This document shows positions 8,712-18,060 of a stretch of DNA of 64,000 nucleotides, one piece after another. The notes under the pieces were generated by a model that had not been told where the DNA came from, searched no databases, and was given only the letters and a program-made list of their open reading frames with translations. This DNA comes from Corynebacterium sp. MSK297 (GTDB lineage Bacteria; Actinomycetota; Actinomycetes; Mycobacteriales; Mycobacteriaceae), in assembly GCF_030232885.1 (NCBI RefSeq), contig NZ_JASPGD010000001.1:186001-250000 (forward strand). Direction: 5' to 3'. Position numbers and translations under genes: made by a program. How positions within the stretch are numbered: the stretch's first letter is position 1; each line of letters opens with the position of its first letter.

Positions 8712-9644
8712 ATGACCCAAGAGTTCTTCCACATCGGCGCCGAAAAACTACGCGAGCTTATGAGCCCGAAAAACGCCGCCGACGCCCTCCGGCAAACGAT
8801 TCTGGACGGATTCGATCCCGCCGATGACTTCGACAAGACCCGAGCGGTCGTCGACAAAGAAGACAACGCTAAGTTCCTATTGTTACCAGCGATCAACCCT
8901 GACTACTTCGGTGCCAAGCTGATCACGGTCGCCCACATCAATCCCACTCGCGGTCGGGAAACCGTACAGGGCACCTACGTGCTGTTTTCAAACACGACCT
9001 ACGGCCCACTGTTTTCCATTGACGGTGCGGAGCTCACCAACCTACGCACCCCAGCCGTGACTATGGCCGCATTCAAGGATTTGATTGAGGCACGTGACGA
9101 AGACCTCAAGGTTGTTGTGTTTGGTTCCGGTGTGCAAGCGCGTGCCCACAAAGAAGCCATCGACGATAACTTTGGCCAGCGCAATCCGAGCTACACCTTC
9201 ATCTCACGTAATGATCCAGGCGATCTGGACAACTGGGTACAAATCGGATCCGAGGAAGCCCAAAAGGCGACCAAGGAAGCAGAGGTCGTGGTGTGTTCCA
9301 CTTCGGCGCATGAAGCATACTTGGATATCGACGAAGTCCGCAGTGACGCATTGGTTGTCGCTTTGGGTGCTGGTAACCCGAATGACCGCGAGCTCACCAC
9401 CAACTTCATGGAAAAGGCCCAGATAATCTTGGAAGGTGGCGACGTCACGCTGAAGTACGGCGGTGACGCTGCTCGCGCTTTGAAAGAGGGCGCGGACCTG
9501 TCACACGCTGTGACCCTGCGGGATATCATCACCGGAGACAAATCATTAGACCGCGAATCTCCTATCGTGTTTAAAACCACCGGTATGCCTTGGCTGGACC
9601 TGGCTGTCGCAGGCCGCATCGCTACCAAATTGGGAGTTAAATAA
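8712..9644 (+). CDS. Ornithine cyclodeaminase / mu-crystallin family dehydrogenase
   Basis: A 310-residue NAD(P)-dependent enzyme of the ornithine cyclodeaminase/mu-crystallin superfamily. The dinucleotide-binding segment VVVFGSGVQARAHKEAI is at about residues 131-147, preceded by LRTPAVTMAA, the equivalent of the family's LRTAA substrate loop. Members act as ornithine cyclodeaminase, alanine dehydrogenase, ketimine reductase or siderophore-precursor enzymes; the substrate cannot be read from sequence. An AAGGAG ribosome site sits seven bases before the ATG. The stop is only three bases before the selO start, so the two are almost certainly cotranscribed. Confidence 0.85.
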   Translation: MTQEFFHIGAEKLRELMSPKNAADALRQTILDGFDPADDFDKTRAVVDKEDNAKFLLLPAINPDYFGAKLITVAHINPTRGRETVQGTYVLFSNTTYGPLFSIDGAELTNLRTPAVTMAAFKDLIEARDEDLKVVVFGSGVQARAHKEAIDDNFGQRNPSYTFISRNDPGDLDNWVQIGSEEAQKATKEAEVVVCSTSAHEAYLDIDEVRSDALVVALGAGNPNDRELTTNFMEKAQIILEGGDVTLKYGGDAARALKEGADLSHAVTLRDIITGDKSLDRESPIVFKTTGMPWLDLAVAGRIATKLGVK

Positions 9645-9647
9645 CCA

Positions 9648-11126
9648 GTGCCGCATTTGCACCACGAATTCGCCGATCATCTTCCGGAGTTGTGCCTAGA
9701 TTGGCAGGCAGCCGAGACGCCAGAGCCACAGCTGCTGTGTCTTAACGAGCAGCTTGCACGCGAACTGGGGCTAGACCCCGAATGGTTGCGCAGCCCGGAA
9801 GGCATTGGCTTTTTGTGTGGCACCACACTGCCGAAAGGTGCCCGCCCAGTAGCGATGGGCTACGCCGGCCATCAATTCGGCCAGCTTTCACCGCGGCTGG
9901 GTGACGGGCGCGCACTCTTATTAGGTGAGATCAAAGATTCCCAGGGAAACCTACGCGATATCCACGTAAAAGGCTCTGGCCCAACGAAGTTTTCTCGCGG
10001 TGGTGACGGCTGGGGTGCGCTCGGGCCAATGCTGCGCGAATATCTCATTTCTGAAGCCATGCATGCGCTTGGTGTACCGACGACGCGTGCTCTGGCGGTT
10101 ATTACCACCGGGAGGAAAATCGTCCGCGATCGCATAGTACCAGCCGCGCTTGTGGTGCGTGTGGCCAGCTCGCACATACGCATCGGTAGTTTTCAGTACG
10201 CCCAACTCACTGGCGGCGAAAGGCTCACCCGCACACTTGCGGAATACACACGCACACGCCACTATCCGGACGCGGCTGATGCCCGCGGGGTGTTTACCGG
10301 CGCGCTGGACGCTCAACTTTCCACAGTCGCACAATGGATGCGTCTCGGTTTTATCCATGGCGTGATGAATACCGATAACACCACATTATCGGGCGAAACC
10401 ATTGATTATGGTCCTTGCGCGTTCCTGGACGAATATGACGAGCACACGGTGTTTTCTTCCATTGACCACGGCGGTCGCTACCGCTACCGCAACCAGCCAC
10501 ACATCATTGGGTGGAATTTCGCTCGCTTGGCTGAGGCTATGCTGCCTACTTTCCACGATGAACCCGAGCAGGCAGTGGATTTTGCGCAAGCGACCATGAA
10601 CGGGTTTCAGGAGCGTTGGCGCACGGCGCAATGTGCGCAGCGTTGCCGTTCGCTCGGTGTAACCTACACCGAAAACAACACCAAGCTTGCCGACGATTTC
10701 TACAGGTTGGTCGAACAAGCGCGTCCAGATTTAACCACGGTCCATCGTGCGTTAGTGGCTGCCGCGAAGGCGAATACGCGCATAACAGCCGACCCGAGCA
10801 AGCACCCGCAGGATCTCCACAAGCAGCAAGCTGCGTTGGATCTAACCCGCCTTTTGGGTACTACTGAGCAAGCTCACGAGTGGCTTGTCTCGTGGTTGCA
10901 GCACGCCCCAGATGCCGCTGCCCTTGCACGACTGCACCCGGTAGTGATTCCCCGTAATCACTTGGTAGAAAAGGCCTTGCGCGCAGCTACCGATGGCGAT
11001 ATAGCCCCGTTTGCCGAATTATTGGCTGCAGCAACAGATCCGTTCAATGACGAGCATCCAGAGAAATTCCGGAAACCAGCCCCACTGGAATTCAGCGAGT
11101 CCTATCAAACTTTCTGCGGAACCTAA
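9648..11126 (+). CDS. selO: SelO/YdiU family protein adenylyltransferase
   Basis: SelO is a pseudokinase-fold enzyme that transfers AMP to Ser, Thr or Tyr of target proteins and is tied to redox homeostasis. The 492-residue product starts at GTG 9648. Hallmarks are GYAGHQFGQ with LGDGRALLLGEI (about 64-90), HVKGSGPTKFSRGGDG (nucleotide-binding region, about 108-123) and the metal-binding segment GVMNTDNTT (about 239-247) followed by DYGPCAFLD. Length matches E. coli SelO (478). It follows the cyclodeaminase-family gene by three bases and is followed by a strong hairpin. Confidence 0.92.
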   Translation: MPHLHHEFADHLPELCLDWQAAETPEPQLLCLNEQLARELGLDPEWLRSPEGIGFLCGTTLPKGARPVAMGYAGHQFGQLSPRLGDGRALLLGEIKDSQGNLRDIHVKGSGPTKFSRGGDGWGALGPMLREYLISEAMHALGVPTTRALAVITTGRKIVRDRIVPAALVVRVASSHIRIGSFQYAQLTGGERLTRTLAEYTRTRHYPDAADARGVFTGALDAQLSTVAQWMRLGFIHGVMNTDNTTLSGETIDYGPCAFLDEYDEHTVFSSIDHGGRYRYRNQPHIIGWNFARLAEAMLPTFHDEPEQAVDFAQATMNGFQERWRTAQCAQRCRSLGVTYTENNTKLADDFYRLVEQARPDLTTVHRALVAAAKANTRITADPSKHPQDLHKQQAALDLTRLLGTTEQAHEWLVSWLQHAPDAAALARLHPVVIPRNHLVEKALRAATDGDIAPFAELLAAATDPFNDEHPEKFRKPAPLEFSESYQTFCGT

Positions 11127-11143
11127 CACAGCCTGGGTGATAA

Positions 11144-11187
11144 AGCGCAAGGGGTCCGCGCCGTTTGGCGCGGACCCCTTGCGCTTG
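11144..11187. terminator. Perfect 20-bp hairpin between selO and mqo
   Basis: Left arm 11144-11163 and right arm 11168-11187 are perfectly complementary, with a GTTT loop. It lies 18 bases after the selO stop and about 90 bases past the mqo stop on the other strand. No T-run follows on either side, so it is an unusually long terminator-like stem, possibly bidirectional or an RNA 3'-end stabiliser. Confidence 0.7.
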
Positions 11188-11274
11188 TGCGTTAGTTATA
11201 TCCAGCGGCATCCACAGCGCGCACTAAGAGTGCTTCCTGACATGCGTACCCTAAAAACACTAACTGTAGGTGAT

Positions 11275-12771
11275 TTAGTCTTCTAGCTTGAGCGTCTTCT
11301 GGGTAAACTCCCACAGCTCGTGGTACATCTTTTCATCCTTGAATAGCTTGGTGCCGTAGGACGGGATCATCTCGTAGATCTTGTCAGCCCATTCGATCAT
11401 CTTTTCTCCGAAGCAGCGTTCCAACAGCTCCAGCATGGCCGCTGGTGCGATGGATGCTCCCGGCGATGCGCCTAGCAGACCGGCAATGGAGCCTTCGGTG
11501 TTGTTAATTAAAGCAGTGCCGAATTCCAAGGAACCGAAACGCGGTGGAGCTGCTGGCTTAATTACCTGGACTCGCTGGCCCGCAGTAACGATCTCCCAGT
11601 CCTCGTTTTTCGCATCTGGGACATAGTTGCGCAAGTTTTCCATGCGCTTGTCAAAGTCTTGTAGCACCTCGGTAACCAGATACTTGGTCAAATTGAATTC
11701 CTGAACAGAAACGCCCAAGTAGGAAGGAATATTATCCGGACGGATAGACTTGAATAGATCCAGGTACGAGCCCTTCTTCAAGAACTTCGGTGACCAGCCA
11801 CCGTATGGACCAAACATCAGCCCCTTCTTGCCATCGATCACGCGGGTGTCTAGATGCGGAACCGACATTGGCGGAGCGTTTTTGGTCATGGCCTGGCCAT
11901 AAACCTTGGCCGAGTGGTTGTCAATCAGGTCCGGGTTAGTGGAACGCAGCCAGAGACCGGAGACTGGGAAGCCCGCGTAGCCGTGCACCTCCGAGAGCCC
12001 CGCCTTACGCAGCAGATCCAATGCGTAGCCTCCGGCACCAACGAAAACAAAGTTGGCCTTGACGACGCTCGTGTCACCGGTGTGCAGGTTTTTGACGGTA
12101 ACTTTCCACTTGTTTCCGTCCTTGGTCAGGTTTTTCACCTCGTGGCCGTAGCGCATTTCCGTACCGGCAGCCTTCGCTGCGGTGAAAAATTGCTTGGTCA
12201 GTGCACCGAAGTTGATGTCGGTTCCCTTGTCGGTCCAGGAGATCGCGACCTTTTCGTTGTCGTTACGGCCGCTTGCCATGACTGGCAGTTTTTCCGCAAA
12301 TTCTTCGCGGTCGTCGGTGAATTTCATGTCCGGGAACATGTGGTTATCGCGCAGTGCTTCAAAACGACGCTCGATATAGCCAACCTGGTCGGCACCTTTA
12401 CCGAAAGACACGTGCGGGACTTTGTTGATGAACTGCTTCGGGTCCGACAAAATGCCGTTGTTGAGCTGATGCGCCCAGAACTGACGCGAGATCTGAAATT
12501 TTTCATTAACCCCCACGGCTTTGGACAAGTCGATGGTGCCGTTTTTTTCTGGGGTGTAATTCAGTTCACAGAGAGCGGAGTGCCCGGTACCCGCATTGTT
12601 CCATGGCGACGAGGATTCCATGGCCGGTGCGTCCAAGCGTTCGAAAACCATTTGCGACCAGCTCGGTTCCAGTTCGCGGAGCATGGCGCCGAGCGTGGCG
12701 CTCATGATGCCTCCGCCAATAAGAACAATGTCTACATCATCGGTGGGTTTCGGGTTGGGGTTTTTGGACAC
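11275..12771 (-). CDS. mqo: Malate:quinone oxidoreductase
   Basis: FAD-dependent, membrane-associated enzyme that oxidises malate to oxaloacetate and passes electrons to menaquinone; in corynebacteria it is the main malate-oxidising TCA enzyme. The start is the GTG at 12771, preceded by GAGG, giving 498 residues, as in C. glutamicum Mqo. The FAD-binding strand VDIVLIGGGIMSATLGAML, the block SSSPWNNAGTGHSALCELNY, VFVGAGGYALDLLRKAG and the C-terminal SIAGLLGASPGASIAP are nearly identical to the C. glutamicum protein from memory. The hydrolase-mtr pair diverges from it, an order also found in C. glutamicum. Confidence 0.97.
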   Translation of the reverse strand: MSKNPNPKPTDDVDIVLIGGGIMSATLGAMLRELEPSWSQMVFERLDAPAMESSSPWNNAGTGHSALCELNYTPEKNGTIDLSKAVGVNEKFQISRQFWAHQLNNGILSDPKQFINKVPHVSFGKGADQVGYIERRFEALRDNHMFPDMKFTDDREEFAEKLPVMASGRNDNEKVAISWTDKGTDINFGALTKQFFTAAKAAGTEMRYGHEVKNLTKDGNKWKVTVKNLHTGDTSVVKANFVFVGAGGYALDLLRKAGLSEVHGYAGFPVSGLWLRSTNPDLIDNHSAKVYGQAMTKNAPPMSVPHLDTRVIDGKKGLMFGPYGGWSPKFLKKGSYLDLFKSIRPDNIPSYLGVSVQEFNLTKYLVTEVLQDFDKRMENLRNYVPDAKNEDWEIVTAGQRVQVIKPAAPPRFGSLEFGTALINNTEGSIAGLLGASPGASIAPAAMLELLERCFGEKMIEWADKIYEMIPSYGTKLFKDEKMYHELWEFTQKTLKLED

Positions 12772-12994
12772 CTGACTACCTCTTCGTATTCGATTGCACC
12801 GCTTCCGCCACGGGTTACACACCGCGCCCGGAAAGTTGAGCGCGAAGCGATACGCCTGGCGAAAATTTACTTGCCTGTTACCTTACTTACCATACGCCCT
12901 GTGTGAGCTAATAGGCGAATAACCGTGGCCCATTTATCCCCCCACACTCAGTTATTGCATACCGGCCACTGCTCCACGATCCGGGCATTGTGCC

Positions 12995-13000
12995 TAGACT
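12995..13000 (+). promoter_or_regulatory. -10 element TAGACT of the hydrolase-mtr pair
   Basis: TAGACT, six bases, then ATG at 13007: leaderless architecture. The remaining part of the 235-base divergent space toward mqo holds no other feature I can support. Confidence 0.45.
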
Positions 13001-13006
13001 ATTGCC

Positions 13007-14035
13007 ATGAATAATTCTTGGGTAACCGACAGCTTGCTAGGCAGGCCATTCCAGCAGCTCACCTTTGATTTCGGTACTGAACCAACTGAACACACCACGG
13101 CGTATGCCACGCTTGTGCGCTACACCGGCACTTCGAGCCCGGATTCGCTTGCGGACGATTGGGCTGCCCGCCCAGCGATCTTATGGATTCATGGGCTCAC
13201 TGATTATTTCTTCCACAAGCACGTCGCCGAATATTTCCATCACCAGGGATTCGCTTTCTATGCACTTGATTTACGTAAATGTGGACGATCGCTACGCGAT
13301 GGGCAAACCGCGCACCACTGCCTCGACATCGCCGAATACTACGAAGAACTCGATGCCGCGGCAGAACTTATTACCGCAGCCCACGAACAAGCACCGCACA
13401 AACGAATCATTCCACTGGCCCATTCCACGGGCGGTTTAATTGCACCACTATGGCTGGATTACCTGCGCCGCGAAAAACCCCAGCTACACACACACTGCGC
13501 AGCCTTGGTACTCAATAGCCCATGGATGGAGCTGCCGGTGTCTGATTTTCTAGCAAAAATTGCGCGCCCGGTACTGGCAGGCGTCGGCAAGATTTTGCCT
13601 AGCATCCCCTTCCCCGGTGGCCTGATGAGCGTGTATGGGCGCTCGTTACACCAAGATTACGACGGAGAATGGGACATCGATCTACGGTTCAAGCCGTTAG
13701 GTAGCTTCAAAAAGCACATGGGATGGATCCGTGCGATCATCACCGCCCAGGGACGGATTCATCGGGATGAAATAAATGCGGGTGTTCCTGTGTTGACATT
13801 ATCGTCGACGCAGTCAGCAGTGGGAACTTCCACCATGGACAAAGCCCAAACGGCCGATATCATTTTGGATGTTGCACACATGTGGAAATGGACCCCGTAC
13901 TTGGCTCCAGACGTCACGCTCGCTCCTTTAGAAGGAGCCATGCACGACGTGTTCCTTTCCCGTCTGGCAGTGCGCGAAAACGCTTGCGAAACCACCTTCA
14001 CGTGGCTAGAACGAAACGGAGTAATTACTCACTAA
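13007..14035 (+). CDS. Alpha/beta hydrolase (lysophospholipase-like)
   Basis: A 342-residue cytoplasmic-looking alpha/beta hydrolase of the Hydrolase_4 type. The oxyanion-region motif ILWIHGLTDY, a following ALDLRKCGRS strand-turn and the nucleophile elbow AHSTGG (G-x-S-x-G variant H-S-T-G-G) are visible; a C-terminal GAMHDVF supplies the probable catalytic His. No signal peptide. Its TAA stop overlaps the ATG of mtr by one base (TAATG), so mtr is translationally coupled. The same hydrolase-mtr pairing occurs in C. glutamicum; whether the hydrolase serves mycothiol metabolism is unknown. Confidence 0.87.
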   Translation: MNNSWVTDSLLGRPFQQLTFDFGTEPTEHTTAYATLVRYTGTSSPDSLADDWAARPAILWIHGLTDYFFHKHVAEYFHHQGFAFYALDLRKCGRSLRDGQTAHHCLDIAEYYEELDAAAELITAAHEQAPHKRIIPLAHSTGGLIAPLWLDYLRREKPQLHTHCAALVLNSPWMELPVSDFLAKIARPVLAGVGKILPSIPFPGGLMSVYGRSLHQDYDGEWDIDLRFKPLGSFKKHMGWIRAIITAQGRIHRDEINAGVPVLTLSSTQSAVGTSTMDKAQTADIILDVAHMWKWTPYLAPDVTLAPLEGAMHDVFLSRLAVRENACETTFTWLERNGVITH

Positions 14036-15480
14036 TGAGCACAGCATCTGCACCAGCACCATCGACGGCAAACAATAATACGGACAACAACCAGGCGAAG
14101 CATTACGACCTCGTGATCATTGGTACCGGTTCTGCCAACTCGATCCCAGACGAAAACTTCGCGAACAAATCCATCGCGATCATCGAAAAGGGCCGGTTCG
14201 GCGGCACCTGTCTGAACGTAGGCTGCATTCCCACAAAAATGTACGTTTACGCTGCTGACATCGCACTGGCAGCACGGGAATCACAGCATCTAGGCATCCA
14301 CGGTGAGGTCACCAAAGTTGATTGGAACTCCATCGTGGAGCGCGTATTTGCCAATCGCATCGACCTGATCGCGCAGGGCGGCGAAGAATATCGCCGTGGC
14401 GATGAGTGCCCAAATATCGATGTCTATGCTGGACATGCCACGTTCAACGGTCCAAAATCGCTGACGGTTGCCGGTGCTGGCGCCGATGGTTCCGATTGCG
14501 TCGTCACCGGCGACGAGATCGTGGTTGCAACTGGTTCTCGCCCAATGATTCCAGAACCAATCGCTAAATCTGGCGCACGGTTTTATACCAACGAAGACAT
14601 CATGCGCTTGGACGAGCAACCGACATCAATGATCATTGTCGGCGCCGGGTTCATCGCCATGGAATTCGCACACGTCTTTCACGGGTTAGGCACGGACGTT
14701 ACCGTCGCAGTGCGCGGGCAAGAATTGTTGAAACACCTGGATCAGGACATCAAATCTCGCTTCAACCAAGCCATGACCGAAGCCGTCGACGTGCGTTTTG
14801 GCCTGAACATCAGTGAGGTGGAAGATACCGAGCATGGTGTCCGCGTGACTTATGACGACGGCAGTACACAAGAAGCGGATGTCTTGTTGGTCGCCACCGG
14901 ACGCGTGCCTAACGGCGATCAGATGAATTTGCATGCCGCGGGCATCGAGATGCGTGAGGACGGACGCGTAAAAGTTGATGATTACGGCCGCACGACTGCC
15001 GACGGAGTCTGGGCACTCGGCGATGTATCCTCGCCGTACATGCTGAAGCACGTCGCTAACGCTGAAACTCGCGTGCTCAAGCACAATATGCTGCACCCAG
15101 AAGATCTGCGTCCGATGCCGCACGATCACGTGCCATCAGCGATTTTCACGCACCCGCAGATTGCCACCGTCGGCATGACCGAAGATGAAGCCCGCGATGC
15201 CGGTTTCGATATTACCGTGAAGGTACAAAACTATGGTGATGTTGCGTATGGCTGGGCGATGAATGATTCGCAGGGTGTGGCCAAACTGATTGCAGATCGT
15301 AACACTGGCCGATTGCTCGGTGCACATTATTTCGGTGAACAGGCCTCCACGCTGATCCAACAGATGGTGCAGGTCATGGCCTTTGATCAGGACGTCCGCG
15401 AGGTGGCGACGCAGCAGTACTGGATTCACCCAGCACTGCCAGAAGTCACCGAAAACGCACTACTTGGCCTGGAATTTTAG
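14035..15480 (+). CDS. mtr: Mycothione reductase
   Basis: Flavoprotein disulfide reductase that regenerates mycothiol from mycothione with NADPH. The ATG at 14035 overlaps the upstream stop and gives 481 residues. After a 20-residue Ala/Ser/Asn-rich leader come the FAD-binding strand YDLVIIGTGSAN, the redox-active pair C59/C64 in GGTCLNVGCIPTK, the NAD(P)-binding IIVGAGFIAMEF, and the C-terminal interface motif WIHPALPEVTENAL carrying the catalytic His-Glu. The motif GSANS in place of the usual GxGxxG spacing is characteristic of this subfamily. Converges on map with nine bases between them and no terminator. Confidence 0.94.
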   Translation: MSTASAPAPSTANNNTDNNQAKHYDLVIIGTGSANSIPDENFANKSIAIIEKGRFGGTCLNVGCIPTKMYVYAADIALAARESQHLGIHGEVTKVDWNSIVERVFANRIDLIAQGGEEYRRGDECPNIDVYAGHATFNGPKSLTVAGAGADGSDCVVTGDEIVVATGSRPMIPEPIAKSGARFYTNEDIMRLDEQPTSMIIVGAGFIAMEFAHVFHGLGTDVTVAVRGQELLKHLDQDIKSRFNQAMTEAVDVRFGLNISEVEDTEHGVRVTYDDGSTQEADVLLVATGRVPNGDQMNLHAAGIEMREDGRVKVDDYGRTTADGVWALGDVSSPYMLKHVANAETRVLKHNMLHPEDLRPMPHDHVPSAIFTHPQIATVGMTEDEARDAGFDITVKVQNYGDVAYGWAMNDSQGVAKLIADRNTGRLLGAHYFGEQASTLIQQMVQVMAFDQDVREVATQQYWIHPALPEVTENALLGLEF

Positions 15481-15489
15481 GCCGGCGCC

Positions 15490-16356
15490 TTAAATAGTCG
15501 GATTCGTCAGAATCTCATTACCGTCGTCAGTGATGACGATGGTGTGCTCGAACTGGGCGGTGAATTTGCCGTCCGAGTTCTGGATGGTCCAATCGTCGTC
15601 CCAGACATCATAATCTAGTGATCCCAGGTTGATCATTGGCTCGATGGTCAGGGTCATGCCTGGTTCGAGGACATCGCGGTAGTGATCAGAATCGTAGTGC
15701 AAGATGACCAGACCATTGTGGAAAGTCGGGCCGACGCCGTGGCCAGTGAAATCGCGCACCACGTTGTAGCCAAAACGGTTGGCATACGATTCGATGACGC
15801 GTCCAATAACGTTGACTTCCCTACCCGGCTTTGCCACCTTGATTGCGCGCATCAGTGATTCCTCGGTGCGCTCCACCAACAAACGGTGTTCTTCGGAGAC
15901 TTCCCCCGCCAGAAAGGTGCGGTTAGTGTCACCGTGGACACCGTTTTTGTATGCGGTGACGTCGATGTTGACGATATCGCCCTCCTGGATCACGGTAGAA
16001 TCTGGAATGCCGTGGCAGACGATTTCGTTGAGAGAGGTGCAGCAAGATTTCGGGAAGCCCATGTATCCCAGTGGCGACGGGTAAGCGCCGTGGTCACACA
16101 TGTATTCATGCGCAATGCGGTCGAGTTCGTCGGTGGTAACCCCTGGGGCTACGGCGCGGCCTGCGACTTCAAGCGCGTTCGCGGCGATTTCGCAGGATTC
16201 CCGCATAGCCTCGATGGTTTCTGGCTTCTGGATGAACGGCTCACCGATATTTTCTTGGACGGTGTCTTTCCATACGTATTCCGGACGTTCGATATTCTCC
16301 GGAACCGTGCGAATTGGAGTTTGTTTTCCTGGGGAGAGCTTTCCACGTTGAGTCAT
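15490..16356 (-). CDS. map: Methionine aminopeptidase, type I
   Basis: Removes the initiator methionine from new proteins. 288 residues with an N-terminal extension of about 40 residues before the pita-bread core, as in the long actinobacterial MetAP subtype with an SH3-ligand-like leader. Metal ligands are visible as D132, D143, H206, E239 and E270, and the substrate-gating His is H115 in VCHGIP. A GGGGAG ribosome site precedes the ATG. Upstream, 132 bases without a recognisable gene separate it from the permease. Confidence 0.95.
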   Translation of the reverse strand: MTQRGKLSPGKQTPIRTVPENIERPEYVWKDTVQENIGEPFIQKPETIEAMRESCEIAANALEVAGRAVAPGVTTDELDRIAHEYMCDHGAYPSPLGYMGFPKSCCTSLNEIVCHGIPDSTVIQEGDIVNIDVTAYKNGVHGDTNRTFLAGEVSEEHRLLVERTEESLMRAIKVAKPGREVNVIGRVIESYANRFGYNVVRDFTGHGVGPTFHNGLVILHYDSDHYRDVLEPGMTLTIEPMINLGSLDYDVWDDDWTIQNSDGKFTAQFEHTIVITDDGNEILTNPTI

Positions 16357-16488
16357 GGCTCCCCATGGTAATACCTACACCAGGATGATGAGGCTGTAGG
16401 TGCTTGTCGACGCCTGACGGTGCGAAGGCAGAGGCAAAAGCAAAGACAGCGGCAGAGACAGCTGCAATCATACTGAAGAAACGACCGT

Positions 16489-17979
16489 TTACTGCAGCAC
16501 GACCTTTTTCAGCTCGTCTTCATCTTGCGAGAGGTAGACCTTTGAACGCATCCAGAAGAAACCGAGTCCAAGAATTAGCCACACGGCCAGCGCATAGAAC
16601 GATTCAGTACTGAGCACGCCGGGCGAGCCTGGTACCAGCAACAGGGCCATGAAGCCCAACGATAGGATGCAGCCCGCGAGGCTAATCCACTTCTGTACTG
16701 GATTGCTCCCGGTTTCTAGCTGGACGGATCGAAGTTTTCCATCACGAGCGATCTTGTACGCGCAGTAGCAAGCATAGAAATACGCGATGGTGATACCCAC
16801 GCTGGTCATGTCCACGACCCAGTTCAGTGCTGCTCGACCAAACCACGGGCTGATCAGGCACAGTAATGCCGTCACCACAATCGCGATCACCGGCGTGTTG
16901 TGCTTCGGGTGGATATGAGACACCTGGCTCGGCAACATCTGTGCTTTACCCATGGTGAACAACACACGTGAGGTTGCGGTATAGAAACCATTAAGTCCAG
17001 TTAAAACCCCAGCACTGACGGCAACCACCATGAGGATCAATCCCACCGGCCCCATGACATCCCCGATAGCAGCAGCCGGTGGCCAGGCATCGTCTGCATA
17101 GTTGGCGTGTCCATCGGCTACTGCGATTGACGTGGCGATCATCATCGTCATGTAGATCAACGTCGCAATCGAAACACCCCAGATCAACAACCCCAAAGCT
17201 TTGCGGGGTGAAAAATTAAATTCGCCGGCCAACTGTGGCACGCTATCGAAACCGACATACGCCCAAGGGGCGAAGGCAACAATCACTGCGATTGCGGCGA
17301 ACGGCGACGTATCAGATGGATAGCCAGGTGCCATGGTGATGTCGTTAGTGAAATAGTAAGTGACCATGGACACAAAGATTATGGCGACACTGACGACGAT
17401 CAGCACCACCGCGTAGAACTGGAAACGGCCAGAAATCGACGCCCCGCGGTAGTTCAAAAATCCAAAAACGATGATAAATAGTGACGCAATCAGTACTTCC
17501 GGCAGATAAATATCCCAACCAGCAACCTCATAGAGTTTGTTGCGCATGAAAAGATCCGGCAGCGTCACGCGGAAGACCAGTGTGATCGCCGAAGCGTTCA
17601 GCGCAACAATACCCGCGTACCCGAGTGTCAGCGCCCACCCAGCAATGAACGCATGTATTCGGCCCAACGAAGCCAGAGCAAAGGCTACGCCACCGCCGGT
17701 GACTGGCAGTGCCCGCACCACGAATCCATAGCTAAAAGCGACGACCAGGATGGCAAAACCACCAATGAGAAAGCCCAGCAGCGTACCGTACAGGCCTCCC
17801 TCGCTCATCCAGTCGAAGGGCAAAATAAAAGCACCCCACCCAATCGCAGAGCCCAGCGCCATGGCGAAGACCCAGGACGGCTTGAACGTTTTGTCCAATG
17901 CCGGGGCGTTGTCAGCTGCTCCAGTTGGTTGCGGGTTGGTTGATGCTACCGGTCTGTCTATAGATTCACTGTCAGGCAT
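16489..17979 (-). CDS. APC superfamily amino-acid/amine permease
   Basis: A 496-residue integral membrane protein with about 12 hydrophobic segments. The first helix carries GSAIGWGAFILP, the unwound substrate-binding turn of the APC fold; a second helix begins GGVAFALASLGR, and FAPWAYVGFDSVPQLAGEF matches the conserved helix-6 region. It resembles putrescine/amino-acid permeases, but substrate cannot be fixed. Nothing in the neighbourhood (map, a penicillin-binding protein) indicates a substrate. TATTCT six bases before the ATG suggests a leaderless transcript. Confidence 0.85.
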   Translation of the reverse strand: MPDSESIDRPVASTNPQPTGAADNAPALDKTFKPSWVFAMALGSAIGWGAFILPFDWMSEGGLYGTLLGFLIGGFAILVVAFSYGFVVRALPVTGGGVAFALASLGRIHAFIAGWALTLGYAGIVALNASAITLVFRVTLPDLFMRNKLYEVAGWDIYLPEVLIASLFIIVFGFLNYRGASISGRFQFYAVVLIVVSVAIIFVSMVTYYFTNDITMAPGYPSDTSPFAAIAVIVAFAPWAYVGFDSVPQLAGEFNFSPRKALGLLIWGVSIATLIYMTMMIATSIAVADGHANYADDAWPPAAAIGDVMGPVGLILMVVAVSAGVLTGLNGFYTATSRVLFTMGKAQMLPSQVSHIHPKHNTPVIAIVVTALLCLISPWFGRAALNWVVDMTSVGITIAYFYACYCAYKIARDGKLRSVQLETGSNPVQKWISLAGCILSLGFMALLLVPGSPGVLSTESFYALAVWLILGLGFFWMRSKVYLSQDEDELKKVVLQ

Positions 17980-17985
17980 GAATCA

Positions 17986-17991
17986 AGAATA
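17986..17991 (-). promoter_or_regulatory. -10 element TATTCT of the permease gene
   Basis: On the minus strand TATTCT, six bases, ATG at 17979. Confidence 0.4.
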
Positions 17992-18012
17992 ACGTAGATC
18001 ACACAAGACTGT

Positions 18013-18048
18013 GATTTACACGGCCCTAAAGATTTACATGGCCCTAAA
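18013..18048. repeat. Two tandem 18-bp units in an intergenic space
   Basis: GATTTACACGGCCCTAAA at 18013-18030 is followed directly by a copy at 18031-18048 differing by one base (C to T at the eighth position). It lies just upstream of the permease promoter and 12 bases from the penicillin-binding protein stop. Confidence 0.85.
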
Positions 18049-18060
18049 CACCGACACTAT

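Noticed and set aside
11854..12906. 350-residue plus-strand ORF opposite mqo
   Set aside because: Antisense shadow of a well-identified gene; codon structure belongs to mqo.
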